A DNA stretch of 64,000 bases. Origin: Gigaspora rosea (taxonomy: Eukaryota; Glomeromycota; Glomeromycetes; Diversisporales; Gigasporaceae). Below, one piece after another: positions 34,254 to 46,089 of this stretch. The stretch lies in the NCBI GenBank assembly GCA_003550325.1, contig QKWP01000003.1, positions 463,143 to 527,142 of the forward strand, written 5' to 3'. The notes under the pieces are model-generated. The model was not told where the DNA came from. It did not search any database and saw only the letters and a program-made list of their open reading frames with translations. A program made the translations under genes and the position numbers. Numbering within the stretch: position 1 is the first letter of the stretch; every line of letters starts with the position of its first letter.

Positions 34254-35445
34254 ATGATTGGTGCCGTAATTCAAATTGTGAAATGTAGTATGTAGTAATT
34301 ATTTACTACAAAAAGTAGTAATTGTAGTAATATTTACTACATCATGTAGTAATTATTATTACATGTAGTAAACATTATTACATGTAGTAATGTAGTAATT
34401 GTAGTAATATTTACTCATCATGTAATAATTATTATTACATGTAGTAAACATTATTACATGTAGTAATGTAGTAATTGTAGTAATATTTACTCATCATGTA
34501 GTAATTATTATTACATGTAGTAAACATTATTACATGTAGTAATATATATTATATATAGTAATTATTTTTATATGTAACGATACTTTATTCAATGTGCAAT
34601 TGACTAATTCAAATATTATTTGACGATCACAGCTGCGGAATACATTAGTAGTAATGTAATCGAACCTTTGAACCTGGAGTCATATGATATTAAATAAACA
34701 ATTGATTATAGGGATATATCAGTTAGATCAGTAAAGTTTATGCATACAGAGTTTATTAGAGTTGGCAATCAAACCTGAAATCATATAGTTGGGTAATAAG
34801 GTATATCAGTTAGCTCAGTAGAGTTTTATGCATTCAAAGAATTATTTGCAATATTTATAATTATCAGTATGCATTGGTATATAATAGTAAAAAATCACAT
34901 ACGTATAAGCATAAATATAGGAATAAGGAAATAAGTTAAAATAAGTTCTTTTTGCAAGATAATATAAACAAATCTCATCATTGTTGGTGACCGCGAGTTG
35001 TGTTTAAAGGTGTGAGTTGTGATTGAAAGTGTAAATTGTAAAGGAATAAAAGTTGAAGTTAATGTAGTAAATAATATTATATTAGTATATATTATTACAT
35101 GTAGTAATAATGCTACATTACTACATAATTACTATATATAAATAACTAATATTATATTGCTACATATTACTACATGTAGTAATAATACTACATTACTACA
35201 TAATTACTACATATAAATAACTAAGATTATATTACTACATATTACTACATGTAGTAATAATGCTACATTACTACATAATTACTACATCTAAATAACTAAT
35301 ATTATATTACTACATATTACTACATGTAGTAAATAAAACTACATAACTACATAATTATTACAATTAAGGTTTTAAAAAATGGTATGTAAAAATATATGTA
35401 GTAAATATAATTGTAGTAATAGGCTATTTACGGCGCCATTCACTA
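34254..35445. mobile_element. 1.2-kb TIR element with inverted TAGTAAT minisatellite arms
   Basis: The outer ends are inverted relatives (ATGATTGGTGCCGTAA and TAGTGAATGGCGCCGTAA). ATTAACATTA is duplicated exactly at 34244-34253 and 35446-35455, a 10-bp target duplication. Inside each end is an array of about 70-75-bp units built from TAGTAAT/ATTACTA words: about 34290-34560 on the left and 35060-35420 on the right, in opposite orientation. A roughly 500-bp unique centre has no ORF. A target duplication near 10 bp fits a Mutator-like non-autonomous element. Confidence 0.8.
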
Positions 35446-35554
35446 ATTAACATTATCGTTTTTAGCTTACTAATTCTATCACTACTACATTATACTGACA
35501 GAGTCATTATTCATAACAATCATATGAAATAATTGAAACGGTCTTATCTATGAA

Positions 35555-36700
35555 CTTTCTATTAATTACATTTTCATTTTTGGGGATTGGCCGATTTTGA
35601 AAAAATCGACCGGTTAAACTGAAAAATTTTGGTTTAACCGAATTTTCATATCGGCCAAAATCACTATCCAAGGTAAAGATTAGGCTCGGTATAAAATTTA
35701 ATTCTGGTTAATCTCAAATGATCCGGTTGACCGGTTAACCCGTTTATGATTATATAAGAATTAGCCCTTCATGTGATTATAGGTAATCTTTAAACCAGAT
35801 TTGTTATAAGTAAATATAGAGGCAACGAAGTAACAATCCAAACCAGAGAACTATATTTTCAAAAAAAATATTTTTTTTTATAATAATTCTTCAATTTTCG
35901 ACTGACTACTTTGTAGCACCAACTATGCCCATTGATAACACGTAAAGTATTATTAGGGAGATTAATAAGCGGTATATTAGAATAAATATGCGAGACATAA
36001 ATTTCTTATGATATTCGTCCATTGATATTGTTGCATGATTCTCACGTGATGTATATTTCTATCCGGGTTATCCGGGTGGCATAACTATGACCCGGTTAAG
36101 AGACGATTATACGGATTACCCGGGTAAGTCTTATCCGGCTTAATCTCTAATGACTACGTTCCTAGTAAATTCGATTAACTACAGTAGTTAGTTAATCTTG
36201 TATATAGGATCTTAATTTACCTTTCGGAAAAATCAGAGTCCCTTACTAATTTTTATAAAGTTATAATTATTTATGTCACAAATTTTGTTAAATCACTAAA
36301 CCAGTATTTATTTTTTTCCATTATTAGTTTTGTCGATAACGTCGCACAGCTAGCTTGTATTAAATTTAAAATGAAAAGTAAAAAAATAAATAAGAACAGA
36401 ATATTCAAAATGAATTAGCCATTCTTGTAATATGATCATTAAACAGTTATGAGAATGTCAAAATTAAAGTCAAAGTAAATATGTTTAATGACAATATTTT
36501 ATGAATGGTCAATCTGTTTTAATAATTTTAGTCTTAAACGAATTCATTAATGTTAACATTTATTTAAGTACAGAATCATTGAAAATGAATCATCTATTCT
36601 TGGAATATTAATGCATCAATGTAAATTTCAATACAATTTTATAATCATGTCGTACTTTAACTTTTGTAACTGTTATAAACAATCAATCATTATTTGACAA
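35555..36700. repeat. Second copy of the Kelch 5' region, without the gene
   Basis: Parallels 29750-30465: TTACATTTTCATTT, the TTGGTTTAACCGAATTTTC hairpin, CTAGTAAATTCGATTAACTA and ATCTTGTATATAGGATCTTA. It ends with CATGTCGTACTTTAACTTTT (about 36640), a decayed version of the Kelch initiator region. No Kelch blades follow; a TIR element begins at 36724. Within it lie a 73-bp hairpin (about 35586-35658) and an insertion rich in CCGG/CCCGGGT motifs (about 35675-36150) that copy 1 lacks. Confidence 0.6.
35675..36150. mobile_element. CCGG-rich insertion with short inverted ends
   Basis: Present in the 35555 copy but absent from the equivalent position in the 29750 copy (CACTATCCAAGG... | TGACTACGTTCC versus ACATTATACAAGCATGACTA). 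Ends AGATTAGGCTCGGTATAA and, inverted, GATTAAGCCGGATAAGA. The interior has repeated CCGGTTGACCGGTTAACCCG and TCCGGGTTATCCGGGTGG motifs, unusual in this AT-rich setting. Possibly a non-autonomous TIR transposon. Confidence 0.5.
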
Positions 36701-36723
36701 TGATATTTCGTGCGTTTTTGAAC

Positions 36724-37377
36724 TAGCGATACAGGCTGACCACGGCCCGTCGGTCGGGCTGGCGAAGTTAGGATTTTAAATCAATCAATTTTTCAATTTT
36801 TTATCTTTTATCCATTTTAATTTTATTGGAAACCATCAATAGTCAGTAAACCGACATCAATAAACTAATCCAAATTAACCTTTCTTAGTTCAATAGTCGA
36901 ATAGGAGCCTTTTCTGACTGGCTAATTATTTTTATTTCTTGTCGGGCCCATTAAATAATTTTTGAAGCCTTGATTCCGCAGTTGACTTAACTGCTGATAA
37001 TTACAAAATGGTAAGTTACTAAAATCATTGATGTAAGTTGCCAAAACTTTTGGGCAAGTTGTCGAATTAGGTTGGAATTAACTATAGATTCGGTCAGCAT
37101 TAAGGTCAGTATTATAGAAAAGATAATGTAATATCGGATTCGGATGATAGAAAGTCAACCATCATAAAACATGAGCATGGCTAGCATGGTCGTCGAGAAT
37201 TTTTTGAGGTATGATAATTTAGAAAATTATTGAAATTACCGTTAGGAGATCATATTATAGGAGTGTTTGGTAATTTTGGATTGAATAAAAATTTTTAATA
37301 TGGTCGGTCCGTCGACCGGCCCGAGTAATTTTGTCGGCCGGGTCGGCCCAAGCCTTTGGGATCAGCCCGTATCACTA
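36724..37377. mobile_element. 654-bp TIR element with GC-rich subterminal parts
   Basis: Left end TAGCGATACAGGCTGACC and right end inverted TAGTGATACGGGCTGATCC. Both ends are followed by GC-rich GGCCCGTCGGTCGGGC-like sequence that stands out from the AT-rich interior. TAG-initial ends are compatible with hAT elements, but no 8-bp target duplication was seen. No ORF. Confidence 0.6.
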
Positions 37378-37734
37378 ATGGTATAGGTTTTAAAAATCAG
37401 CCTGTACCATATTGATCTGCTCATCATATTAATCTGCTATAATTTCGGTATAAAGATAACCCAATAGGTGTTAAATACCCGTATTTCACACTATACAATT
37501 CTGATCATTTATACCATACTGATCTGCTGTAACCTCTCAATACTTGGTTGATTCATGATTTACCATTACTGTATCTGGTTAAGGTTGATTTGGTATTACA
37601 GTGAAACAGTTGTTAATGAATTTGAATTGTGATGACATCCTAGATTCATCGCTATATTAGTCTTAACAATTTGATCAGAGCTGTAAAACCAATCAAAAAG
37701 CGTTAAACTAACCATTGGTTGTAGATCGACAGAA
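37378..37734. other. Intergenic, short repeats
   Basis: No gene seen. Contains repeated CTGTACCATATTGATCTGCT / ATACCATACTGATCTGCTGT units (about 37400-37535). The remainder is unstructured. Confidence 0.4.
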
Positions 37735-38385
37735 CTACAAGAATCACAGAGAAAATTAGTACAAAAAAACCAAGGTGAGGCAAAAGAGATTTGGCAGGAT
37801 AAGGCATATAGGTTTGTTACGGGTAGGGTATAAATGTGACAAAGAGTGGATTTTTAATGGGTCATGGGTATCAATTTTTATCAAGAAGATATTCGAAGTT
37901 TTATTTTATTTATTTTATTCAATATTCCATGCCTTTACAACTTGAGCAAAATGCCAGCTTATTTATAGGAAAACAGAGAGAAGAAAAATGAAAGAAAAAA
38001 AAAACACTATTTTACTTGTCATCACTTTATGCGAATATGACTATGCAACAAATACTTATACCCGAATTTGACCTTTTTATTTGATCCTAAGCAACAAACA
38101 TAACGTCATTGCTTCTTTGGGCTTTGCTTGGTCTGGTGGGCCAAGTTTTTTACAAGTTCTTTTCATGCACCTCATCTTCTTTTTTCTTTTTTACCAAGGT
38201 CTTGGGGTACCCACTATCCTTAGTTTCATTCACGATTCTTTGTTTCGTTTTTCTTGCTACTTCTTGGAGTTTTTCAAGGGGCTGGGCTTGGTTTGTATTA
38301 CTCTGGGACTGCATTGGACTCATTTATTTATTTTTTTTATCATAGCAGTTATGTATCATGGGACTTCTAGTCAACCGCCAACAAC
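37735..38385 (-). repeat. Long terminal repeat (3' LTR of a minus-strand element)
   Basis: About 650 bp in direct orientation with 40130-40775 (shared blocks GCTTCTTTGGGCTTTGCTTG, AACAGAGAGAAGAAAAA and CTTGTCATCACTTTA). On the minus strand it starts TGTTGGCGGTTGACTAG. It contains TATAAATAAGCTGG and then AATAAAATAAATAAAAT, the usual promoter and poly-A arrangement of an LTR. A purine run (AAAAAATGAG) lies just upstream of the minus-strand TGTTG start, where a polypurine tract is expected. Confidence 0.62.
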
Positions 38386-40129
38386 TCATTTTTTATGCAC
38401 TACATGAAAAATAACAGCAATTTCTTTGAGCTTCAGCAAGAACAAAAAAATAAATTTTTTTTTACATTTTTTATAAAGTTTGAATAGGCCTTTTCAAGAC
38501 TATTGCCCAGGGATCAATCTAGTTTGGCTTTCGCCAGGATAGTACACATGGGTCTCGCTTTATTGCAGCAAGTGCAGGGTGATTTTCTTTGTTGGACTAG
38601 TCATCGTGCATTAGGTTCTTCTCAACTTTTCGCACTCTACTTTATCTTTTTCTTTATTCCGAGGGCCTCTACGGATTATGTCCTTATAATATATATATTT
38701 TGGAACTTTTCCTTTGTTCTATATTCTTTTTAACAACCCAATTTATAACTTGACTAGGGGCAGCATCAAATGTTGAGACATATGGTAGTATGAATTCGTC
38801 CATTTTAACTTAGTCCATTTTATCTTTATTTTCAACTAAAAATCTTCCAACCTTTTCTCCTTCTTTCTGCAGACTTTTTTTGGAACTTTTACACATATGG
38901 TCATAGTGTCCATTGGGATCGAATTGTCCTTCCAAGCTGTTATTTTTAGCATGTTTTGGCCACCACTTGCATGCTTCATTCTTTTCAGCTTAGGTTCCAA
39001 TCTCTTTTTCGTGACAATATCCAACCTAATACTTTCTTTAGCACTTCCTACTTTAGTCGATTTTAATAATAAGCAAGTCTCTTATTTTTATCACTTTTTT
39101 ATCCTTTCAATACCACTTTCATGTGGGAGCTCTCCAGTAACTTTTTTGGGCTTAATTACATATTAGGGCTTCACATTCAGCAGCTAACTTTTGAAAAAGG
39201 GATTCCAAATCTTTTCTTTCATCTATAGAACCAACTGCAGCATTATTGAAAGGTTCTTCCTGGATGAAATATGAATCAAGAACCTTGGTCATTAGATCTT
39301 TCTTATTCTGAGGTTTCGGAAGAACTTTCAGTATAGGAACTATATGGAACACAGAAAACTGGCTTTCTATGGATATGGCTATTCGGATATATAGGGGTGA
39401 GTACACAATGTTTTCTTTTTCCCTTACTTCATCAACAGGGGGACCATCATACATACTTGCTTTTTCTATTATTTCTAATAGAAGTTCTAAGGCTTGCAGA
39501 ATTTGTTTTTCATCTAGGTCATAATTACCAAGAGCTTGGTGAGATTTTTTGGACTTTGTCAGCTTGTTCTTTGGTAAGTGCAGCAAAATAAGCAGTGTAT
39601 ATTTTCGTAGATAGGTTATTTGTGAGCATTTACTAATAATGTAGTTTTTTACTCTATAGTAGAAGCATCTCATTTTCTCAAGGGCTTTATCTAGCCAATT
39701 GGTTCGTGATATCTTGTAATATTTGGGTCTTCTTCATTTGGGCTTGTTGACTTATGATATATACTGTTGGTGTGTATATATTATACATTTTTTCTTTCTC
39801 TTTTTTTATCTTTTATTTGGGATTACTAAAATATGTATGATCATGCAAGGATGGTTTACAGTGACTTAGAGAAAAAAATTTAACAAAACTAACACAATTC
39901 GTTAGTCCAAATTTCAATAAAAAAAAGAGTGTGCACTATTCCATTAGGCTTCTTACAATCCAAAAACAAAAAAACAAAATCAGGAAAACATTGCAGGATC
40001 CACTTGCAATCAAAGTTCCAGTCTTCTAGAGTCTTCTGTGTAAAATTGAGCAGATATTTCATTATTTTACAGTCATTACTAAATTGTTAAAGGCCAATCT
40101 ACAAGGGCAAAATAGAACAGATCATCACT
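38386..40129 (-). pseudogene. LTR-element interior with gag-like coding remains, no visible polymerase
   Basis: The minus strand carries broken coding sequence. The longest open part (39673 to 39152) reads DLDEKQILQALELLLEII, then ASMYDGPPVDEV, YIRIAISIESQFSVFH and ends KLAAECEALICN. Upstream frames add TAYFAALTKEQADKVQK; downstream ones add a Cys/His-containing stretch (about 39000-38870, CKWWPKHA...GHYDHMC) and MDEFILPYVSTFDAAPS. I do not recognise the protein. Helical content and position after the 5' LTR suggest a gag-like or element-specific protein. No protease, reverse transcriptase or integrase motif is visible, so it would be a non-autonomous element. The hydrophobic plus-strand open frames here and in the LTRs are antisense shadows. 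Confidence 0.4.
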
Positions 40130-40775
40130 ATCAACACTTATACAATCAACTATATAACAAAAACAAAATAATACAAAAGAAATTTGGCATGAAAAGGTGT
40201 ATAGTTTTGTTATATATGTGTATAAATATGGCAAAAAGCAGATTTTTATGAGTTACAGATATCAATTTTTATCAAGAAAATATTCAAATTTTTATTTTAT
40301 TTATTTTATTCGATATTTTATACCTTTACAACTTGGTGAAATACCAGCATATTTATAGAAAAACAGAGAGAAGAAAAAAGAAAGAAAGAAAAAACTCTAT
40401 TTTACTTGTCATCACTTTAATGCAAATATGACTATACTACAAATACTTATACCTTAATTTGACATTTTGTTTATCCTCAGCAACAAACATCATATTATTG
40501 CTTCTTTGGGCTTTGCTTGGTCTGGTGGGCTAAGTTTTCTATAGGTTCATTTGTATGCCTCATCATCTTTTTTTTGTTACCAAGGCCTTGGGGTACCTGT
40601 TCCAACCATCTGATCTTAGTTTTATTCATGATTCTTCAAGATCTTTATTTCATTATTTTTGCTACTCTTGGGTTTTTTGAGGGGGCTTGCTAGGTTCATG
40701 TTACTTTGGGGCTGTTTTAGGCTTGTTTATTTGTTATTTTTTTGATAATAGCAGTCACATGACAAGGTCAACCAC
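40130..40775 (-). repeat. Long terminal repeat (5' LTR of a minus-strand element)
   Basis: Partner of 37735-38385, with the same TATAAATATGCTGG and AATAAAATAAATAAAAT signals on the minus strand and the start TGTGGTTGACCTTGTCATG. The two copies differ at many positions and by indels, so the insertion is old. Exact edges and target duplication are unresolved, and no clear primer-binding site was recognised. Confidence 0.6.
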
Positions 40776-42209
40776 ATGCTATATATATTAATTTAAAATG
40801 TAAACTTTAATGAAAATTTTAATATATATATGTAAATTTTGAAAACATAAATTTGTTAAGAATGCAGCAAAGATTGAAAAACTTTAAAATTAGAAGAAAA
40901 AAATTATTAAGTGATATATAACCAAAAACATTTTACTAAAATAATTTGTATAATAATTTTTAATTAAAAAAACCATCATTATACAAAAATAAATTAAACT
41001 AGATATATGTTTGATTCTATTAAATGATTAACTACTTTAATATTATACTCAATATAACAGATTTTTGATATAGGATACTAAGCAAAATCTTGATATAATA
41101 AATCATAATTCAAATTCACACTATAATTAATACTACTAGATATAATAGATTTACTAATAAAACTTATAATAAAGTGACTTTTAAAAAATTTTTTTACTAT
41201 GTACTAAGAGTAATGTGTATAGGTAATCAAAAATAAAAGCCAATTTGGTATATTCACATTTTACAATTTTAATAGAGTTGTTTAAAAGTGTTAATTAATA
41301 AAATAATATTCACATCTAAGTTGATGCAAGATTAATTTTTTATTTTGGATAACAAAAAATCAAAAAATTAGATTGGCAGTCATATTTTTTCTATCAATTC
41401 TATCGAACAATTACAAGAAATTAAAGTCTTCTTTGGGTGTTACCAGATAAGAATAGCAGAAAAAATAAATATCAAAAAACAAGCAATTGGCACAATTGTA
41501 TGTAAAAAAAATTATTTTATAAAAAATTAAAAAAAAAGGATCAGCAGTAGAGTTGGCATATTTATCCATTGAGGGTGAATAGAAAACAACCACATTGTAT
41601 TGCTCTATTGTTCTATTTTGTGTGATTTCTAAATGGACCCAATAAATACCAATGATATTTATTGATATTGCTTAATTGCGCCATTGGGTGTGATTTCTAA
41701 ATAGAGCAAATGGGTGCTAACTGTCTATAATCTATATATTTTATAAAGGATGTTCTTAAGCACCTTACTCAATGGATTGGAAGTAAATTTTAAATAGTCA
41801 AAAATCAAATAAATTAATTGAATAAGTTACTATTGTGATAAACAAATTAATGAGATACAAACTACCTTTTTTTGTTATCACTCAGGCATTACTTTATATT
41901 CAAATATAAAAATATTTAATAATAAATTCTTGCCAAGCTTCTATCTGAATAAAAAATAGCTATTTTATTGTTAAGCTAGAAGCATTTAAAGCAAATAATT
42001 GATTCCTTAATAGAAATATAATAAATTCAATACATTTTTAAAAATAATAACAATTATTATATAAAAAAATTGCTTAAAGCAACTTTCATTAATGACTCAA
42101 TAAATTGATTTTGTTGCTGTTGCAACAAAAAATTTAAATTGTATAATCATTACTATAATTGGGGGTGAAATTAATTTTTAATTTTTTTAATTTCAACAAT
42201 AATTTCAAC
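40776..42209. other. AT-rich intergenic with one half of a direct duplication
   Basis: No gene. About 41290-41505 is repeated in direct orientation at about 45285-45495: GCAAGATTAATTTTTTATTT; CAGTCATATTTTTTCTAT; GCAATTGGCACAATTG. The two copies bracket the hAT-like element and its surroundings. A GTGTGATTTCTAAAT motif is repeated at about 41617 and 41689. Confidence 0.5.
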
Positions 42210-43808
42210 TAGTGTTCCTATGAACCTGAATTGAACTGAACTTAGGTTTTAGAGCTGGTTCAGGTTCAGTTCAGGTTCAGTTCATAAGTTCATTAACATG
42301 TTCAGGTTCAGTCTGGTGTTCATATGAACTAGTAAGTCCAGGTTTGGTCTGGTCCAATTTATTATTAAAACTTTATACTAAACTCAAACTCAATTATAAG
42401 TTTGGTCAGGCTAGTCCAAATTTTGCAAACTAGATTGAATCTGAATAAAAATATATGTATTTTTTGATACTAAACAAGTTTACTTAGAGTGAGAAGTATA
42501 AATCAGTTAGTAAAATTTAGAGAATCATAGCATTTTGTATAATTTTATTAATAAAATTATACAAATTTCTATGATTCCCTAAATTTTACTAATTGATCAT
42601 ATCTTCTTGCACTAAGTAAACTTGTTAAGCACTAAAAAATACATCAATTTGGCCTATTTTATTTTACTTTTCTTAAAATTTGAAAAAAAGATGCTTAATT
42701 TTGGAAATTTTCATCAAAAATTCAAAATTAAGCATCTTTGACGCAAATTTTAAGGAAAATAAAATAAAATATACCGTTATGATGAATTTTTTGGTGCTAA
42801 ACAAGTTTACTTAAAACAAGAAGTTATGATCAATTAGTAAAATTTAGAGAATCATAGAAATTTGTATAATTTTATTAATAAAATTATACAAATTTCTATG
42901 ATTCTTTAAATTTTACTAATTGATCATAACTTCTTTATATAAGTAAACTTGTTTAGCACCAAAAAATACATCATATCGGTATATTATATTTTATTTTCCT
43001 TAAAATTTGCGTCAAAGATGCTTAATTTTGAATTTTTGATGAAAATATCCAAAATTAAGCATCTTTTCTTCAAATTTTAAGAAAAGTAAAATAAAATATG
43101 CCGATTTGATGTATTTTTTGGTGCTTAACAAGTTTACTTAGTGCAAGAAGTTATGATCAATTAGTAAAATTTAGAGAATCATAGAAATTTGTATAATTTT
43201 ATTAATAAAATTATACAAATTCCTATGATTCTCTAAATTTTACTAACTGATTTTAACTTCTTAATATAAGTAAACTTGTTTAGTACCAAAAAATACATCA
43301 CATCAGTATATTTTATTTTATTTTCCTTAAAATTTACATTAAAGATGCTAAATTTTGAATTTTTGATAAAAATTTTCAAAATTAAACATCTTTTCTTCAA
43401 ATTTTAAGAAAAGTAAAATAAACATGCCGATTTGATATATTTTTTGGTGCTTAACAAATTTACTTAGTGCAAGAAGTTATGATCAATTAGTAAAATTTAG
43501 AGAATTATATAAATTTGTATAATTTTATTAATAAAATTATACAAATTCCTATGATTTTCTAAATTTTACTAATTGATCTTAACTTTGTGATTTAGGTAAA
43601 CATGTGCATATATTATGAACCTGAACATGTTCATGAACCTTGAACTGAACCTGAACTGAACTTTTTTTAAGTTCAGGTTCAGGTTCATGTTCAATAATTT
43701 AAAGTACAGGTTAAGTTCAGTATTGAACTTTTAGAGCAGGTTCAGGTTCAGGTTCAGGTTCATTGAACCTGAACCTGAACCTCTATTGAACTGAACTTCG
43801 GAACCCTA
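42210..43808. mobile_element. hAT-like non-autonomous element packed with a palindrome array
   Basis: Starts TAGTGTTCC and ends as the inverse of TAGGGTTCC. Flanks ATTTCAAC (42202-42209) and ATTTCACC (43809-43816) form an 8-bp target duplication with one mismatch; both are hAT hallmarks. Subterminal zones are tandem GGTTCAGGTTCA/TGAACCTGAACC hexamer repeats (42230-42360 and 43615-43790). The interior is a 327-bp tandem array (see the separate entry). No transposase is present, so it would rely on one supplied elsewhere. Confidence 0.8.
42440..43610. repeat. 327-bp tandem array of alternating palindromes
   Basis: The 14-bp self-complementary core TTTTATTAATAAAA occurs at 42543, 42870, 43197 and 43523, spaced 327, 327 and 326 bp. 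Each is the centre of a roughly 115-bp palindrome (AGTTATGATCAATTAGTAAA ... and its inverse). Midway between successive cores sits a second palindrome centred on AGATGCTTAATTTTG...CAAAATTAAGCATCTT. The whole array is therefore symmetric about each centre, giving about 3.5 repeat units with two dyads each. Confidence 0.85.
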
Positions 43809-46089
43809 ATTTCACCATTTTTAATGTTTATAAATTAAACCTAAAACAATTATTGTATTTGATTTAGCTTAGTTTTAATTAATTTTTGACATAATTTAAA
43901 TTAATTATTAATATTGAAAAAGTAATTTCAACAATTTCAACAAAAACTTCTTATGATAAAGAGTAATTTCACCCCATCTATAATCATTACTGTATTACCA
44001 CAAATAGCACACACCTGTGCAGTATATTGATCATCTGCATGGTTTTTCAAGTATGCACATATGTGTTATTTCAAAATCAACCTAGATTTATATACAAAAG
44101 AGATTTTTGGAATAGTGCCCATGTGCAGTATATAAATATTTATTTGAAAATCAATCTTCTTAAATAGAAAATACATAAACTTAGCAGCAAATAATTTTTA
44201 TATTATAGATATTCAATTTGTTATTCAAGTAAGTAAACATAAACAAGTAGTTATCCTGTACAGTACTAAAAATCTAACCTTAATTTAACGACATTAACAT
44301 TTTACTTGCTGTTTGTTTTCATATTATTTCTAGTTATTTCTAAGTTTATTTTTAACTTATAAATTTTAATTGGTTGATTAATATTTTGGTGCATTCTCAT
44401 GAGCTGCTACATTGCCCATTTTATCCAAAAAGAAAATTAATTGTTCCAACATTTTTATTATATAGTACTAGTGCTTTTGCTTGAATGTTATGTAACTGTT
44501 CTAGTACTGTTTTCCAATATTTTTTTATTGAATTTGTGTTGTATTTATAGTTATAAAAAAGATACGGGGCTTTGTATTTTTTTAAAAAATAAATATATGC
44601 AAATTATTTGCTTTTTTTATTATTTAGTGATAATATTGCTATGGTATTTATTTTTACAAAGTTGCTGCTTTTTTATTAATATTGTAATTTAAAAATTTGT
44701 ATTTACACTCAAAAGAATTTAGATTCAAGGATCTCAGAATAGTTTTTGAATATTCTCAAATATGCAAAACTTTTACTAGTAACAACAGTTTTTTAATATA
44801 ATAATTAAAAAGCTGTTTACTTTTACAAGGTTACTGTGTTTTTTATTAATATATAGTCTGAAAATTCATATTTATGCTCAACAAGTTCTTAAATTTAAGG
44901 ATCCCAGAATGTTTTTTAATATACTATAATGGGCAGAACTTTTAATAATAACAACGCAAAAAGTTTGTTTATTAGTATTTTTATGAAGTTTTTTTCATTA
45001 TTTTTTTGTATTTTGGGTTGAAAATTTGTATTTATGTGCAGCAAGATCTTAATATTCAAATCTTAAAAATAGTTTTTAAGATTTAATAATCAAAACTTTT
45101 GCTAATACAATGTTAAAAGTCATTAGAATTGTAGAACATTGCAATGTATGGTTGGAATGTATTACTGTATTAAGAAAGCTAAGATTGTATAAAATTATTA
45201 GATAGACAAACACAAAGTAAATTTTGTTTAGCATTATATGGGATCTGAAAATATAGGTCAGTCAGTCAATTTTTTTTAATTTACTGTAAATTAATAAAAT
45301 CATTTTACATCAAAGGTTATACAAGATTAATTTTTCATTTTGAATAACAACGAATAAAAAATTGTTTCAGCAGTTATATTTTTTCTATTAGTTCTACTAG
45401 ACAATTACGGAAAATTAAGGTTTACATTGGGTAATACCATTTGAGAATAGTAAAAAAATAAATGTCAAAAACTGAACAATTGGTACAATTGCGGATCTAA
45501 AAAAATTAAAAAATAACAAATTGGAAAAAATGAATTAATAAGTGAAGTGTGATCTTAAATCAGGTTAATTATTAGGCTAATATCAATATTCAGGCTTAGG
45601 TATGAGAGGGGTTAACAAATACATTACAAAATATTTAATTAAATCTCATTGGTCAATATTAATTACATGCTTAAGTACTATTTATTTCCTGCTACAGCAG
45701 GAATAAGAGGTAAATTCCCAATTAGCTAGAGGCCTGAAGGGCCCCAGTTAATGGGATTCCCAGTTTATTTTCTCACAGTGAAAAATAAAAGTGTTATTCT
45801 ACATTTTAGTAAGTTAATAGTGTCCAAAAAATTTTGCATTTTGTGTAATCTGATATACCTGGCAATTCAGATTCATACATTAGATTGAACATGTGGAACA
45901 TTAATACTAGCTTTTGTACTACTAATAATATTATAGCAAAATTACAATCCAAGCAATTTTACTTAGTACACAGTTAGCAGGTTTGTTAATAAAATTTGTT
46001 AAAACTTGGTGATTTCAGGAAAAATTATTTAGGTCAAAGTGGCTCAGGTTGCATGATGTGCAAAATTTTTTGAACACTACTAAACTGAC
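43809..46089. other. AT-rich intergenic with diverged tandem units
   Basis: No gene. About 44630-45110 consists of three diverged units of about 160-170 bp, each with TGAAAATTYRTATTTATG, an AAGGATCYCAGAAT-like block and ARAACTTTTACTAATAA (about 44690, 44860 and 45020). The direct duplication of 41290-41505 lies at about 45285-45495. A GC-richer stretch at 45700-45770 (AGCTAGAGGCCTGAAGGGCC) has no recognisable content. Confidence 0.45.

Noticed and set aside
34285-35425. Regular TAGTA/TACTA units resembling a CRISPR array
   Set aside because: The units contain no unique spacers, are AT-only tandem repeats in two orientations, and the window is eukaryotic.
38081-38733. Hydrophobic plus-strand open frames
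   Set aside because: They are antisense to a minus-strand LTR. The second LTR copy at 40490-40760 does not keep the frame, so they are not genes.
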